Positions 8,211-17,450 of a DNA stretch of 64,000 nt are shown here, one piece after another. Where the stretch lies: the NCBI RefSeq assembly GCF_004011095.1, contig NZ_CP028129.1:1798001-1862000 (forward strand), given 5' to 3'. This DNA comes from Rathayibacter rathayi (GTDB lineage: Bacteria; Actinomycetota; Actinomycetes; Actinomycetales; Microbacteriaceae). The notes under the pieces were generated by a model. It was not told the DNA's origin. It did not search any database and worked only from the letters and a program-made list of their open reading frames with translations. Every line of letters begins with the position of its first letter. Positions within the stretch are counted from its first letter, which is position 1. The translations under genes were made by a program, and so were the position numbers.

Positions 8211-8349
8211 AGCCCACCCACGAACACGACGGGCGGCGGCGTCCTCCGCGGCGTTGTCGTCGGGCGCGATACCGCCGGTATCGCTTCCTCCTCCGCCTTG
8301 CGGAGAACACCGCGACGCACGATCAGCCCACCCACGAACACGACGGGTG
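8122..8349. repeat. Two tandem copies of a 114-bp unit between greA and ilvA
   Basis: Unit 1 (8122-8235) and unit 2 (8236-8349) differ visibly only at one base (8234 versus 8348, C/T). Each unit contains the 56-bp dispersed element and the right arm of the inverted repeat. Only unit 1 has the complete left arm; unit 2 keeps its inner 14 bases. The rest of the greA-ilvA gap up to 8451 is GC-rich with two short GCGGCG-TTCGCGCGCCT-like blocks and no gene. Confidence 0.9.
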
Positions 8350-8451
8350 GCGGCGCTTCGCGCGCCTACAGGACGGGCGGCGGCGGTTCGCGCGCCTCGG
8401 TGGGAGCGCGGTCGGACCGGCGGAGCGCCGCGACAGGAGCTCGCGCGGGGG

Positions 8452-9693
8452 TCAGTTGCGGGAGATGCGGGGCGAGTAGCCGGCGTCGGTGAGGACCTGG
8501 ATGACGCGGTCGGCGTGCTCAGGGCCGCGGGTCTCGACGCTGATCTCGATCTCGACCTCGCTGATCTGCAGGCCACGGCCGTGTCGGGTGTGCAATACCT
8601 CGACCACATTGGCGTTCGCCTCCGAGATGAGTCCCGCGATGCGCGACAGCTGGCCTGGTCGGTCCGGCAGGCCGATGCTCATCTTGAGGTAACGCTCCGA
8701 GGCGGCCAAGCCCCGGCTGATCACCCGCTCCATCATCAGCGGATCAATGTTCCCGCCGGAGAGGATCACCGCGGTCGCCCCTGCGTCGCGGATCTTCCCC
8801 GTCAGGATCGCCGCGATGCCCACGGCACCGGCAGGCTCCACCACGAGCTTCGCCCGCTCCAGCAACACCAACAGCGCCCGGGCGATGTCGTCGTCCTCGA
8901 CGGTGATGATCTCGTCCACCGTCTCGCGGATGATCGCGAAGTTCAGCTGGCCCGGCTTTGCCACCGCGATGCCGTCGGCGATGGTCGGAGAGATCGTGAT
9001 CGCGGTCGGCTCTCCGCTCGCGAGTGAGAGCGGATACGGAGCCGCGTTGGCGGCCTGAACGCCGATCACGCGGAGGGTGCGCCCCGCCCGAGCCGCCTTC
9101 TGCTTGGCGGCCGACGCGACTCCGGCGATCAGGCCGCCGCCGCCGATCGGCACCACGATCGTCTCCACAGAAGGTGCCTGCTCGAGGATCTCGAGGCCGA
9201 CCGTACCCTGCCCGGTGATGACGTCCGGGTGATCGTACGGCGGAACGAACACGGCGCCGGTGCGCTCGGCGAACTCGGCAGCCGCCGCGAGTGCCTCGTT
9301 GAAGATGTGACCGCTCAGCACGACGTCTGCTCCGTAGTCGCGGGTGGCCGCAAGCTTGGGCAGCGCGACGCCGATCGGCATGAAGATCGTGGCCTTGATC
9401 CCCAGCTCCCTCGCCGCGAAGGCGACCCCCTGGGCGTGGTTACCGGCCGACGCCGCAACGACGCCGCGGGCGCGTTCCTCCGCCGTGAGTCGCGACATCC
9501 GGAACACCGCTCCGCGGATCTTGTACGAGCCGGTGCGCTGGAGGTTCTCGCACTTCAGGAACACGGGCGAGCCGAGGACCTGCGCGAGGAATGTGCTCGT
9601 CTCCATCGGAGTGGCGGCGATAACGGGCGCGAGGACTGTGCGGGCCGCTTCATACTCGTGCAGCGCGGGTCCGACGACGTGGCTAGTCTGCAT
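8452..9693 (-). CDS. ilvA: Threonine ammonia-lyase (threonine dehydratase) with C-terminal ACT domain
   Basis: A PLP enzyme converting threonine to 2-oxobutanoate and ammonia, the first step of isoleucine synthesis. The PLP lysine is in RTGSYKIRGAVFRMS and the cofactor phosphate loop is VPIGGGGLIAGVASA. The C-terminal 80 residues (MSIGLPDRPGQLSRIAGLIS, LQISEVEIEISVETRGPEH) form an ACT domain, in which isoleucine or other amino acids bind. At about 413 residues it is the short form, so it could be biosynthetic or catabolic. ATG 9693 is preferred over an upstream TTG. It overlaps the 3' end of the AI-2E family gene, so they are probably co-transcribed. Confidence 0.93.
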   Translation of the reverse strand: MQTSHVVGPALHEYEAARTVLAPVIAATPMETSTFLAQVLGSPVFLKCENLQRTGSYKIRGAVFRMSRLTAEERARGVVAASAGNHAQGVAFAARELGIKATIFMPIGVALPKLAATRDYGADVVLSGHIFNEALAAAAEFAERTGAVFVPPYDHPDVITGQGTVGLEILEQAPSVETIVVPIGGGGLIAGVASAAKQKAARAGRTLRVIGVQAANAAPYPLSLASGEPTAITISPTIADGIAVAKPGQLNFAIIRETVDEIITVEDDDIARALLVLLERAKLVVEPAGAVGIAAILTGKIRDAGATAVILSGGNIDPLMMERVISRGLAASERYLKMSIGLPDRPGQLSRIAGLISEANANVVEVLHTRHGRGLQISEVEIEISVETRGPEHADRVIQVLTDAGYSPRISRN

Positions 9694-10864
9694 GCTCTGC
9701 GGCAACTCTCTCGGGGGTTCGGGTGGGCGAGCGCCAGGCTCCGCTCGCGACGTAGTTGACCATGACGTTGAGCGTGGCCACGAAGGGCACAGCGAAGAAC
9801 GCGCCCGCGATTCCGGCGACGATCGATCCTCCGGCCACGGCGAGCACGACGGCCAGCGGATGGACCTTGACCGCCGAGCCCATGATCAGCGGCTGCAGGA
9901 TGTGGCCCTCGAGCTGCTGCACGCCGAGCACGACAATCAGCAGGATGAGGGCGATCAGCGGGCCGTTGTAGACCAGCGCGATGAACACGGCGAGCGCCCC
10001 GGTCACCACAGCACCGATCACGGGTACGAAGGAGCCGAGGAAGACGAGCACGCCGATCGGGATCGCGAGCGGGACGCCGAGGAAGAAGGCTCCCAGGCCG
10101 ATGCCGACCGCATCGACGAACGCGACCAGGATCTGGACCTTCACGAAGTTGGTGAGAGTCACCCAGCCGGCACGCCCCGCACCATCGACGGCTCCGCGAG
10201 CACGATACGGGAAGAGGCGAACCACCCAGCTCCAGATGTTCGGGCCGTCGATCAGGATGAACAGGGTCGAGAACAGCGTGAGCAGGACCCCGGTCAGCAG
10301 GTGACCGACGGTGGAGCCGACGCTGAGCGCCCCGCTGACCAACATCCCCGAGTCCTGCTGGAGAGCGGTCAGGGCCTGCTGCGCGTACCCGTTGATGTCG
10401 GTCTCGGTGAGGTGGAGGGGCGACTCCAGGAGGAAGGCCGTGAAGTCGTCGTAGGACTGCACCGTCTGCCGACTGAGGTCGTCGAAGCCGGAAGAGACCT
10501 GGGTGACGACGAGGAAGAGCAGCCCGCCGATCACGAGCACGATCCCGAGCTCCGCGACCACGACGGCCACCCATTTGGGCCAGCTATGGCGCTGGAGGAA
10601 GCTGGAGAACGGGATCAGGAGCGCCGCGATCACAATGGCGACCAGCAGCGGAATGACGATCAGCCGGAGCTCGATCACCAGCAGCGCGAGCACCGCGAGC
10701 GCCGCGACCACGACCAGGACGCGCCACGCCCAGGCACCGGCGACGCGCATCCCATCGCTGACGAAGGCGGAGTCGGGGACCGGGGCCGGCCGGCTGGCCG
10801 CGACAGGCGCGACAGGCGCGACGGCGCGCGGGCCGGAAGTGCGGCGGGACCTGCCGAGTCTCAT
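9683..10864 (-). CDS. AI-2E family transporter (membrane permease)
   Basis: 393 residues with about eight membrane helices, e.g. VLVVVAALAVLALLVIEL and LIVIPLLVAIVIAALLIPF near the N-terminus. A periplasmic loop (FDDLSRQTVQSYDDFTAFLL) and the family block LGVQQLEGHILQPLIMGSAV in the C-terminal half complete the PF01594 pattern. The name comes from an autoinducer-2 exporter in E. coli, but family members transport diverse substrates including sodium. No quorum-sensing role is implied here. Confidence 0.9.
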   Translation of the reverse strand: MRLGRSRRTSGPRAVAPVAPVAASRPAPVPDSAFVSDGMRVAGAWAWRVLVVVAALAVLALLVIELRLIVIPLLVAIVIAALLIPFSSFLQRHSWPKWVAVVVAELGIVLVIGGLLFLVVTQVSSGFDDLSRQTVQSYDDFTAFLLESPLHLTETDINGYAQQALTALQQDSGMLVSGALSVGSTVGHLLTGVLLTLFSTLFILIDGPNIWSWVVRLFPYRARGAVDGAGRAGWVTLTNFVKVQILVAFVDAVGIGLGAFFLGVPLAIPIGVLVFLGSFVPVIGAVVTGALAVFIALVYNGPLIALILLIVVLGVQQLEGHILQPLIMGSAVKVHPLAVVLAVAGGSIVAGIAGAFFAVPFVATLNVMVNYVASGAWRSPTRTPERVAAEHAD

Positions 10865-10916
10865 CTGCCCAGACTAGGCCCCGGTGCATTCCCCGCGCGG
10901 TATCCCCGCCGCGTGC

Positions 10917-12002
10917 TCATCCGGTGACGGCCGACGGCATCTGGTCTCGGTGAGCGCGGACCGCGACCGGCCGGCGCGCGAGCAGCACGCCGACACGCTG
11001 CCCCGGTTCGAGCCGCTGCCCTGACGGATGCTGGACGACCACCTCCTCGCCCGTGGACAGCAACACTCTCGAGCGGCGAACCGGCCCGAGGAAGCTCGAG
11101 GCGAGGACCGCGCCGACCAGCGCGTCCGGGGCGCCCTCGGCGACGATCTCGAGATCCTCGGGGCGGAGGAAGACCGAGACCGCGCCGTTCGCGGCGGCCC
11201 TGTCGACCAGCGGCAGGCGGGTGCCCAGCGCGGTAACCGCTCCCTCGGCGACCACGCCTGCGACGACGTTCGAGAGGCCGACGAAATGGGCGACGAACGC
11301 CGTTGCCGGACGCGCATAGAGGTCTTCGGGAGCACCCAGCTGCTCAATGCGGCCCGCGCTCATTACCGCGACCCGATCGGCGACGGCGAGAGCCTCCTCC
11401 TGATCGTGGGTGACGAAGAAGGTGGTGATCCCGATCTCGGACTGGAGCCGCTTGATCTCGTCCCGCAGCTGCACCCGAACCTTCGCATCCAGCGCCGACA
11501 GTGGCTCGTCGAGCAGCAGCACCCGGGGCCGGGTGACCAGGGCGCGTGCGAGCGCCACGCGCTGCTGCTGTCCGCCGGAGAGCTCGTGCGCGTAGCGCTC
11601 GCCGAGCCCGCCGAGGCCGACGACGTCCAGCGCCTCCTGCGCGGCTGCGCGCCGCTCCCGTGCGGCCACTCCGCGGGTGCGCAGCCCGAACTCGACGTTC
11701 TCGCACGCCCGCAGGTGTGGGAAGAGCGAGTACGACTGGAAGACCATGCCCAGGTCGCGCTTGGCCGCAGGGACGTGCGCGACGTCCACCTCGTCGACGA
11801 GGATGCGGCCCGCGTCGATCCGCTCGAGACCGCTGAGGGCCCGCAGCGCCGTCGTCTTGCCGCAGCCGGACGGGCCGAGCAGGGCGATGAACTCCCCCGG
11901 TGCCACATCGAACGAGACGCCGTCCAGAGCGCGGGCTGAGCCGTAGTGCCGCTTCACGTCGACGAAGCGCACGCGGGCGCCGGGCAGGGTGGGAGCGGTC
12001 AC
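10917..12002 (-). CDS. ABC importer ATP-binding protein (Fe3+/polyamine/phosphonate type) with TOBE domain
   Basis: The nucleotide-binding subunit of the importer encoded just upstream. Walker A GPSGCGKTTALRAL, Q-loop GMVFQSYSLFPHL, signature LSGGQQQRVALARAL, Walker B VLLLDEPLSALD and H-loop FFVTHDQEEAL are all intact. The C-terminal 120 residues (VSVFLRPEDLEIV) are a TOBE-type regulatory domain typical of FbpC/PotA relatives. The GTG start at 12002 overlaps the upstream permease stop by four bases, so the subunits are translationally coupled. Confidence 0.93.
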   Translation of the reverse strand: MTAPTLPGARVRFVDVKRHYGSARALDGVSFDVAPGEFIALLGPSGCGKTTALRALSGLERIDAGRILVDEVDVAHVPAAKRDLGMVFQSYSLFPHLRACENVEFGLRTRGVAARERRAAAQEALDVVGLGGLGERYAHELSGGQQQRVALARALVTRPRVLLLDEPLSALDAKVRVQLRDEIKRLQSEIGITTFFVTHDQEEALAVADRVAVMSAGRIEQLGAPEDLYARPATAFVAHFVGLSNVVAGVVAEGAVTALGTRLPLVDRAAANGAVSVFLRPEDLEIVAEGAPDALVGAVLASSFLGPVRRSRVLLSTGEEVVVQHPSGQRLEPGQRVGVLLARRPVAVRAHRDQMPSAVTG

Positions 12003-12804
12003 GAGGAGCCTTTCGAGGAGCGCGCCGCACTCACCGGCAGACCAATTCGCGCGAGGCGACCGATTCCGAGCAGGAGAGCGAAGGCGAAGAGGAGGGAGAG
12101 CAGCGAGAAGATCACGGCGGCGTAGGCGTCCGACTTCGAGACCTGTACCAGTGCGGTCTGCAGGGTCGTGCGGCTGAGCAGCGAGGCGATCGTGTATTCG
12201 CCGAGGACTACCGCGACCGTGATCAGTGCGGCGGCGACCAGTCCGCGGCGCAGGTTGGGCAGGAGCACCCGCCCGAGCACGGCGAGCGGCCCGCGCCGAG
12301 CGAGCGCGCGGCCTCCGAGAGCGTCACAGCGTCGAGTCCGGCGAGATCGGCCGCCACGGCCCGGTAGGCGTAAGGCAGGACGAGCACGCCGTAGGCCAGC
12401 GCAAGCGTCCAGGGCGCAGAACCGGCGAGCCGAGTGACGACGGAGTAGACCGGCGCCAGCCCGACGACCAGCACGATCGCGGGCACCGTCAGCGGCAGCA
12501 GGCACACCAGCTCCAGGGCACGGCGCAGGCGCGGGAGCCGGAGCTCGACGAGCAGCATCGTCGGCACCAGCAGCACGAGGACGATCACGGCGGTGACGAC
12601 GGCGAGGATCAGCGAGTCGCCGATCCCCTGGAAGAGGGAGCGGTACGCCCGCTCGTGCCCGGGATCGAGGATCGCCGTCCAGTGCGAGAGGTCATAGCCG
12701 CCCGGGCCGCGCAGGGTGAACTCGGCCATCGCGACGAGCGGAGCCGCGAAGACGAGCCCGGTGACAGCGAGCACCGTCCGCGCGAGGAGCCGCGACGGCC
12801 TCAC
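11999..12804 (-). CDS. ABC importer permease 2, with an apparent single-base frameshift
   Basis: The coding sense starts at GTG 12804, overlapping the previous permease stop by four bases. It runs through membrane helices (VLAVTGLVFAAPLVAMAEF, LILAVVTAVIVLVLLVPTML) to the EAA loop LSEAARSLGAG. There the frame breaks and the rest of the loop (AVLGRVLLPNLRRGLVAAAL) and last helices continue in the -1 frame to TGA at 11999. One extra G in the run at about 12288-12296 would restore an ordinary 268-residue permease with no other lesion. As written the reading frame is broken inside the loop that contacts the ATPase. Confidence 0.8.
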
Positions 12805-13694
12805 CGCTGCCACCTCCGGGCCCGGCGCTGCAGCAGCGCGTACCCGGACATCAGCAGGACCATCACCGCGAGCATCCCGAGCGCGAGCGCGCCGGCGAGG
12901 TTCTCCCGGCCCAGCACCGTCTCGCTGACCAGCGACGCGCGGATCTGCAGCGGCACGATCTGCGCGCCCTGGCTGATCAGCGCCGCCGCCGTGGCGAAAG
13001 ACGAGAACGCGTTGGCGAACAGCAGCAGCACGCAGCCGAGGAACGAGGGGGCCAGCACCGGACCCGCGATGTGGAGCCAGTAGCCGAGCCGGCCGCCGCC
13101 GAGCACGGCGTTCGCCTCGGCCCACTCGGGGCGCAACCCCTCGAGCGCGGGAAGGAACGTGAGCACCATCAGCGGGACCTGGAAGTAGAGGTAGGGCAGC
13201 ATGAGCCCGGGGAGCTGATAGAGCCACATGCCGTCGGCGTACAGGTCAACGCCGGCTCCCGCGAGCAGGGTGGTCACCAGCCCCTGCGCGCCGATGGTCG
13301 CGATGAACGCGAACGCCAGCATTACGCCGCCGAACTGCGCGAGCACGCTCGCCGCCGCATCGACTACGGTGCGCAGCGGGCCGCGCGGATCCGCACCCAG
13401 CAGCGCCAGGCAGACGACGGCGCCCACTACCGCGCCCACCACGGCGGTGCCCGCCGAGAGCCCGAGCGACGCTCCGAAGGCGGAGAGCACGACGGGATCG
13501 CCGAGCGCCTGGAGGTTCGTGAGCGTGAAGCGGCCCTCGCCATCCGTGAATCCGGTCGTCACCACGAGGACGGTGGGCACGGCGAGGAACAGCAGGACGT
13601 AGAGCGCGAAGGGGGCGACACCCAGCACGGCCGGGGCGCTGCGCCGTCCCCGGATGATCGGCGCTGCGGGGACGTCGGCACGAGCGCTCGTCAC
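12801..13694 (-). CDS. ABC importer permease 1
   Basis: About 297 residues from GTG 13694, which overlaps the binding-protein stop by four bases. Six membrane helices are evident (LGVAPFALYVLLFLAVPTVL first, GALALGMLAVMVLLMSGYAL last). The cytoplasmic EAA-type loop is EWAEANAVLGGGRLGYWLHI. This is the PotB/FbpB-like half of the importer; the second half is permease 2. Confidence 0.9.
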   Translation of the reverse strand: MTSARADVPAAPIIRGRRSAPAVLGVAPFALYVLLFLAVPTVLVVTTGFTDGEGRFTLTNLQALGDPVVLSAFGASLGLSAGTAVVGAVVGAVVCLALLGADPRGPLRTVVDAAASVLAQFGGVMLAFAFIATIGAQGLVTTLLAGAGVDLYADGMWLYQLPGLMLPYLYFQVPLMVLTFLPALEGLRPEWAEANAVLGGGRLGYWLHIAGPVLAPSFLGCVLLLFANAFSSFATAAALISQGAQIVPLQIRASLVSETVLGRENLAGALALGMLAVMVLLMSGYALLQRRARRWQR

Positions 13695-14830
13695 TGGATC
13701 GCCGCAGCCCACTTCTCGGCCAGGAGCGACGAGGCGGCCTTGGTCTGCTCCACCGTGAACTGGATCAGGTCGGAGGGAGCAGCGCCGACAGCGGCGAGCG
13801 CGCCCTGGTCGAGCGTGCCGGCCTCGGTCATCGCGGCCAGGCGCACCGGGTAGGCGCCGGCAGCGAGGTAGAGGTTCTGCGCCGCGTCGGAGTAGAGGTA
13901 CTCCTGCCAGAGCCGGGCCGCCGCGGGGTGCGGGGCATCCGCGTTGATCGCCTGGCTGTAGTAGCTGCCGACGGCCGCGCCCGGAAGAACGGTCGTGTTC
14001 CAGTCGCGGCTACCCGCGTTCGCCGTCCCCGCGGCAAGATTGTTGTAGCTCCAGTCGAAGACCACCGGGGTCTCCCCGGAGGCGATCGTGGCGTCGGTCG
14101 GGTCCAGCGGCAGGAAGTTCCCGGCGTCGTTGAGCTTGTGGAAGAAGTCGATCCCCGGCTGGACGTCGTCGGCGGACCCGCCGGATTGGAGGGCCGCGAG
14201 CTGCACCGCTGCGGCGGCGGCGCCGGCCTGGGTCGGGTCACCGTTGATCGCAACGGAGCCGCGGTAGTCGGAGCCGAGGAGATCCTCGAGCGAGTTCGGT
14301 GCGGGCACGGCCCCCGCGTCGTAGCCGATCGACATCAGCCCGGTGTAGTCGTTGACCCAGAGGCCCGACTGCTCCTTGTTCTTCTCCGGGATGTCGTTCC
14401 ACGATTCGACCTTGTACGGCGCGAACATGTCCGTGTTGGCCAGCGCGACGGCCGGTCCCAGGTCGAACACGTCGGGAGCGGTGTCCTGACCGGCGAGGTT
14501 CTTCGCCGTGCTGATCTCCTCGGCCGAGGAGTCGTCAGGGGAGGCGGAATTCACGGTGATGCCGTACTTGTTTTCAAAGCCGCTGATCAGCTCGCCGTAG
14601 TTCGCCCAGGTGTCGGACAGGGCGATGACGCTGAGCTGCCCCTCGGCCTTCGCGGCCGCGACCAGGGAGTCGAGTCCACCCAGGTCCGCGGCGGAGGTGG
14701 CGGACGCGGCGGCCTCGCGGGAGCCTCCCGTGGAGGCGGTCGCGCCACCGGAGCAGGCGGAGAGCGCAAGGATGAGCGCGGTGCCGGCCGCGGTGACGGC
14801 GGCAGTGCGCGAGAGTCGCTGAATGGTCAA
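13691..14830 (-). CDS. ABC importer substrate-binding lipoprotein (family 1-type)
   Basis: Starts at TTG 14830 with GGAGG four to five bases upstream. A lipoprotein signal peptide ends at the lipobox LILALSACSGG. The mature protein (EGQLSVIALSDTWANYGELI, NKYGITVNSASPDDSSAEEI, SGETPVVFDWSYNNLA) has the two-lobe fold used for Fe3+, polyamines, thiamine or aminoethylphosphonate. The ligand is not deducible. At 379 residues it is normal length. It is the first gene of the four-gene operon, and its promoter should lie in the 159-bp gap shared with the divergent glycosylase gene. Confidence 0.9.
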   Translation of the reverse strand: MTIQRLSRTAAVTAAGTALILALSACSGGATASTGGSREAAASATSAADLGGLDSLVAAAKAEGQLSVIALSDTWANYGELISGFENKYGITVNSASPDDSSAEEISTAKNLAGQDTAPDVFDLGPAVALANTDMFAPYKVESWNDIPEKNKEQSGLWVNDYTGLMSIGYDAGAVPAPNSLEDLLGSDYRGSVAINGDPTQAGAAAAAVQLAALQSGGSADDVQPGIDFFHKLNDAGNFLPLDPTDATIASGETPVVFDWSYNNLAAGTANAGSRDWNTTVLPGAAVGSYYSQAINADAPHPAAARLWQEYLYSDAAQNLYLAAGAYPVRLAAMTEAGTLDQGALAAVGAAPSDLIQFTVEQTKAASSLLAEKWAAAIQ

Positions 14831-14989
14831 GGGTCCTCCAGAGTCGGCTGGGCCAGCCCGATGGGACGGCCTCGGGCACGATAGGCGCGGCGTGAGACGA
14901 CGAGGGTGCGCGCCGGTGAATGCCGGGCGAACGCCCGGCACCGAATCGGTGACAACGATGTCGGAGGCATTCGCTAGCGTAGGCAGACC

Positions 14990-16204
14990 ATGACCGAGCA
15001 GCTCCCGCCCGCGCTCGCGCGCCGGATCGCCCTGGTCGCGCAAGGCTTCGGCGCACCCCGGCCCCTGCGAGTGGGTGTGCGGCAAATCCACGCCGCCGTC
15101 GACCGCATCCGCCCGCTGCAGCTCGACTCGGTCACCGTTTTCGAGCGGAGCCACTATCTGCCTCTGTTCGCGCGCCTGGGCTCCTACGACCGCTCCCTCC
15201 TCGATGCGGCCGCTTTCTCACCCGCTGGTCAGTACCTTGAATACTGGGCGCACGAGGCGGCCCTCGTCCGCCGCGAAGACTTCCCGCTCTACCGCTGGCG
15301 GATGCAGCACTACCGCCGGGTCCGCCTCCCCGAGCACGAGGGCTGGGCCGCCGAGAACCGTGCGACCCTCGACTGGCTGCGGGCGGCACTCGTCGATGGC
15401 CCGCTGCGCGCCTCCGAGATCGAGCACGAGGCCAACGTCCGCACCGGACCCTGGTGGGGGTGGTCCGACATCAAGCGGGGCCTCGAGGTCCTGTTCCGCT
15501 GGGGCGAGGTGGTGACGGCCGGGCGGACGCGCTTCGAGCGCTCCTACGGCCTGGCCTCGCAGCTCCTTCCGCGCGAGGTGCTGGAGGCCGAGGTCGCCCT
15601 CCCGGACGCCGTCCGTGAACTCGTGCGGCGGGCCGCCCGGGCGCACGGCATCGCGACCCTCGGCGACCTGGCCGACTACCACCGGTTGCTCCGGGCACCC
15701 ACCCGCGTCGCGGTCGACGAGCTGGTCGAAGCGGGCGAACTGGAGCGCGTCGAGGTTCGCGGCTGGGAACGCGGCGGACGCCCGATCCCGCTGTGGCGGC
15801 ACGTCGACGCCCGCCGCCCCCGCTCGCTCCGGGCGGACGCGCTGCTCTCGCCGTTCGACCCCGTCGTCTGGCATCGTCCGCGCGCCGAGCTGTTCTTCGG
15901 GTTCCGCTACCGGATCGAGATCTACACGCCCGCCGAGCAGCGCGTGCACGGCTATTACGTCCTCCCGGTCCTGCTCGACGACGTGATCGCCGCCCGAGTC
16001 GACCTCAAGAGCGATCGGCGGCGTCGGGTCCTGCTCGTGCAGGCGGCGTGGCGGGAGCCGGGGGCGCCGGCCGACACTGCCGAGCGGCTCGCCGTGCTCC
16101 TCGCCGAGGCCGCCGCCTGGCAGGAGCTCGACGCCGTCGAGGTCGTCGGGCGGGGCGACCTCGCCGCCGCCCTCGCCGTCGCGCTGAGGGGGAGGGCGTC
16201 CTAG
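14990..16204 (+). CDS. Winged-helix DNA glycosylase, AlkZ/YcaQ family
   Basis: 404 residues. The catalytic QxD motif of this family is present as LQLDSVTVFERSHYLPLFAR, followed by the conserved GSYDRSLLDAA and YLEYWAHEAAL. Further blocks YRWRMQHYRR, WGWSDIKRGLEVLFRWGEV and LLSPFDPVVWHRPRAELFFG fit the three winged-helix repeat layout. Characterised members (AlkZ, YcaQ) remove alkylated bases and unhook interstrand crosslinks. AlkZ itself sits in an antibiotic cluster; this gene has no such context. Confidence 0.88.
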   Translation: MTEQLPPALARRIALVAQGFGAPRPLRVGVRQIHAAVDRIRPLQLDSVTVFERSHYLPLFARLGSYDRSLLDAAAFSPAGQYLEYWAHEAALVRREDFPLYRWRMQHYRRVRLPEHEGWAAENRATLDWLRAALVDGPLRASEIEHEANVRTGPWWGWSDIKRGLEVLFRWGEVVTAGRTRFERSYGLASQLLPREVLEAEVALPDAVRELVRRAARAHGIATLGDLADYHRLLRAPTRVAVDELVEAGELERVEVRGWERGGRPIPLWRHVDARRPRSLRADALLSPFDPVVWHRPRAELFFGFRYRIEIYTPAEQRVHGYYVLPVLLDDVIAARVDLKSDRRRRVLLVQAAWREPGAPADTAERLAVLLAEAAAWQELDAVEVVGRGDLAAALAVALRGRAS

Positions 16205-16249
16205 CGCTCTGCGGTGCACTGGCTCGACTCCTCCATCCCCAGCCGCTGT

Positions 16250-16573
16250 TCAACCGAACGCCTCTCCGCTCGTCCAGCCGCCGTCGTCCGCCGCGACGTG
16301 GAACGTGACCGTGTCGGAGTCGTCGATCGACCGGGTACCGCTGCTCCATGCGGCCCGCGGCGGAATGCTTCGCGCCTTCCCCGGTCAAAGGACAAGGACG
16401 CTCTCAGCGTCCGCTCTCTCCGGTACGGCTGAGGTGCTCAGTGGATCCGGCCGGGTCAGTATCACATTCACGGCTCCGCTCCTGATCGTCCCTCGGTGAT
16501 CAGCGGCGACGTCAGGGGCGCTGAGGCCACCGGTTTCACCTGATTTCGGGGGCAGGGACCATTCATCTGCCAC
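16250..16573 (-). pseudogene. Possible minus-strand gene remnant interrupted by one in-frame TGA
   Basis: From ATG 16573 a frame reads MADEWSLPPKSGETGG ... VNVILTRPDPLSTSAVPE to TGA 16385-16387. The same frame continues with AWSSGTRSIDDSDTVTFHVA followed by ADDGGWTSGEAFG and a second stop at 16250. The residue composition on both sides of the first stop is protein-like. I recognise no family. The remaining bases from 16574 to 16720 hold no supported feature. Confidence 0.3.
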
Positions 16574-16720
16574 ACTGGGTCACTTCCGCCCGTGACCCCG
16601 GCAAGTCCGCTGAGACGAGAGGTCCTGGGATGGGCGTTCTGCACGACGACCAACGCTCGTTCGACTCCGACGACCGGCTTCGCACTCACGTCCAGGCGGT
16701 GGGCCTGATACGCCGCCGTT

Positions 16721-16786
16721 CCGATGACCGGCCCTGCGTACGCCCCGCGCCGATGACCGGCCCTGCGTACGCCCCGCGCCGATGAC
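16721..16786. repeat. 29-bp tandem repeat (2.3 copies) upstream of the GAF-ANTAR gene
   Basis: CCGATGACCGGCCCTGCGTA plus nine further bases occurs at 16721-16749 and 16750-16778, with a partial third copy CCGATGAC from 16779. The array ends ten bases before the GTG start of the regulator, so it forms the leader or promoter-proximal region. Copy number could change its expression. Confidence 0.85.
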
Positions 16787-16795
16787 GCGGCTGCA

Positions 16796-17446
16796 GTGAA
16801 CGACACCGAGGATCTCGCGGTGCTGTTGGCCTCGCTGGTCACGGTGCTTCCCTTCGAGGAGGCCGCCGCGTCCTCTCTCGGCGCCCCGTTCGATGTGGAA
16901 ACGCTCGCGTCGAGCAGTGTCCGCGCCGCGTCACTGGACGAGGCGCAGCTCGACCTCGGCGAAGGACCGGCGTGGGACGCTTTCCACACCCGCAGGCCGG
17001 TCCGCGCCTCTGTCGCCGATAGTGGGAGGGAGCCCGAGTGGCCCTTCCTCGCGTCCTCGTTCGGTCGTGCCGGCGTGTGCTCGGTGCTCGCGTTACCCCT
17101 GGCCTTCGGGCCGCTGCACATCGGCGCCGTCACGCTCTTCGCCCTTGAGGCGGAACCTGCTGATGACGCAGCAGTGAAAATGGCGCAGAGCATCGTGACG
17201 CTGGTGGGACGTACAGTGACTTTCCGCGCTCTCGCCGAGACGCAGTCCGGCATAGCGGAACGGGACGCGTCGCTTTCACGCCGTGAGGTACACCAGGCGA
17301 CCGGCATGGTCCTGAGTCAGACAGGAACCACCCCCGACGATGCGCTCCTCATCCTGCGCGCATACGCCTACAGCCACTCCCGAACCCTTCGCGACGTCGC
17401 TGCCGAGGTCGTCGCGCGCCGCCTCGACCTTTACCCCGACCACTGA
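16796..17446 (+). CDS. GAF-ANTAR regulatory protein
   Basis: 216 residues from GTG 16796. The N-terminal ~150 residues match a GAF sensor domain (LDLGEGPAWDAFHTRRPV, VLALPLAFGPLHIGAVTLFA). The C-terminal 55 residues (VHQATGMVLSQTGTTPDDAL then LILRAYAYSHSRTLRDVAAE) are an ANTAR domain, which binds paired hairpins in nascent RNA to block termination. The N-terminus lacks the short leader helix common in relatives, so the 29-bp tandem repeats just upstream may have displaced the original start. Confidence 0.85.
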   Translation: MNDTEDLAVLLASLVTVLPFEEAAASSLGAPFDVETLASSSVRAASLDEAQLDLGEGPAWDAFHTRRPVRASVADSGREPEWPFLASSFGRAGVCSVLALPLAFGPLHIGAVTLFALEAEPADDAAVKMAQSIVTLVGRTVTFRALAETQSGIAERDASLSRREVHQATGMVLSQTGTTPDDALLILRAYAYSHSRTLRDVAAEVVARRLDLYPDH

Positions 17447-17450
17447 AAGT

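Noticed and set aside
8045..8341. Repetitive open frames across the repeats encoding Lys/Arg/Glu-rich peptides
   Set aside because: They arise from the duplicated GC-rich element, lack ribosome-binding sites and match no family.
8118..8349. The 8.1-8.35 kb repeats as a CRISPR array
   Set aside because: Only two contiguous long units with no variable spacers and no cas genes nearby.
9683..10864. Quorum-sensing role for the AI-2E family protein
   Set aside because: The family is functionally diverse and no luxS or Lsr-type genes are present here.
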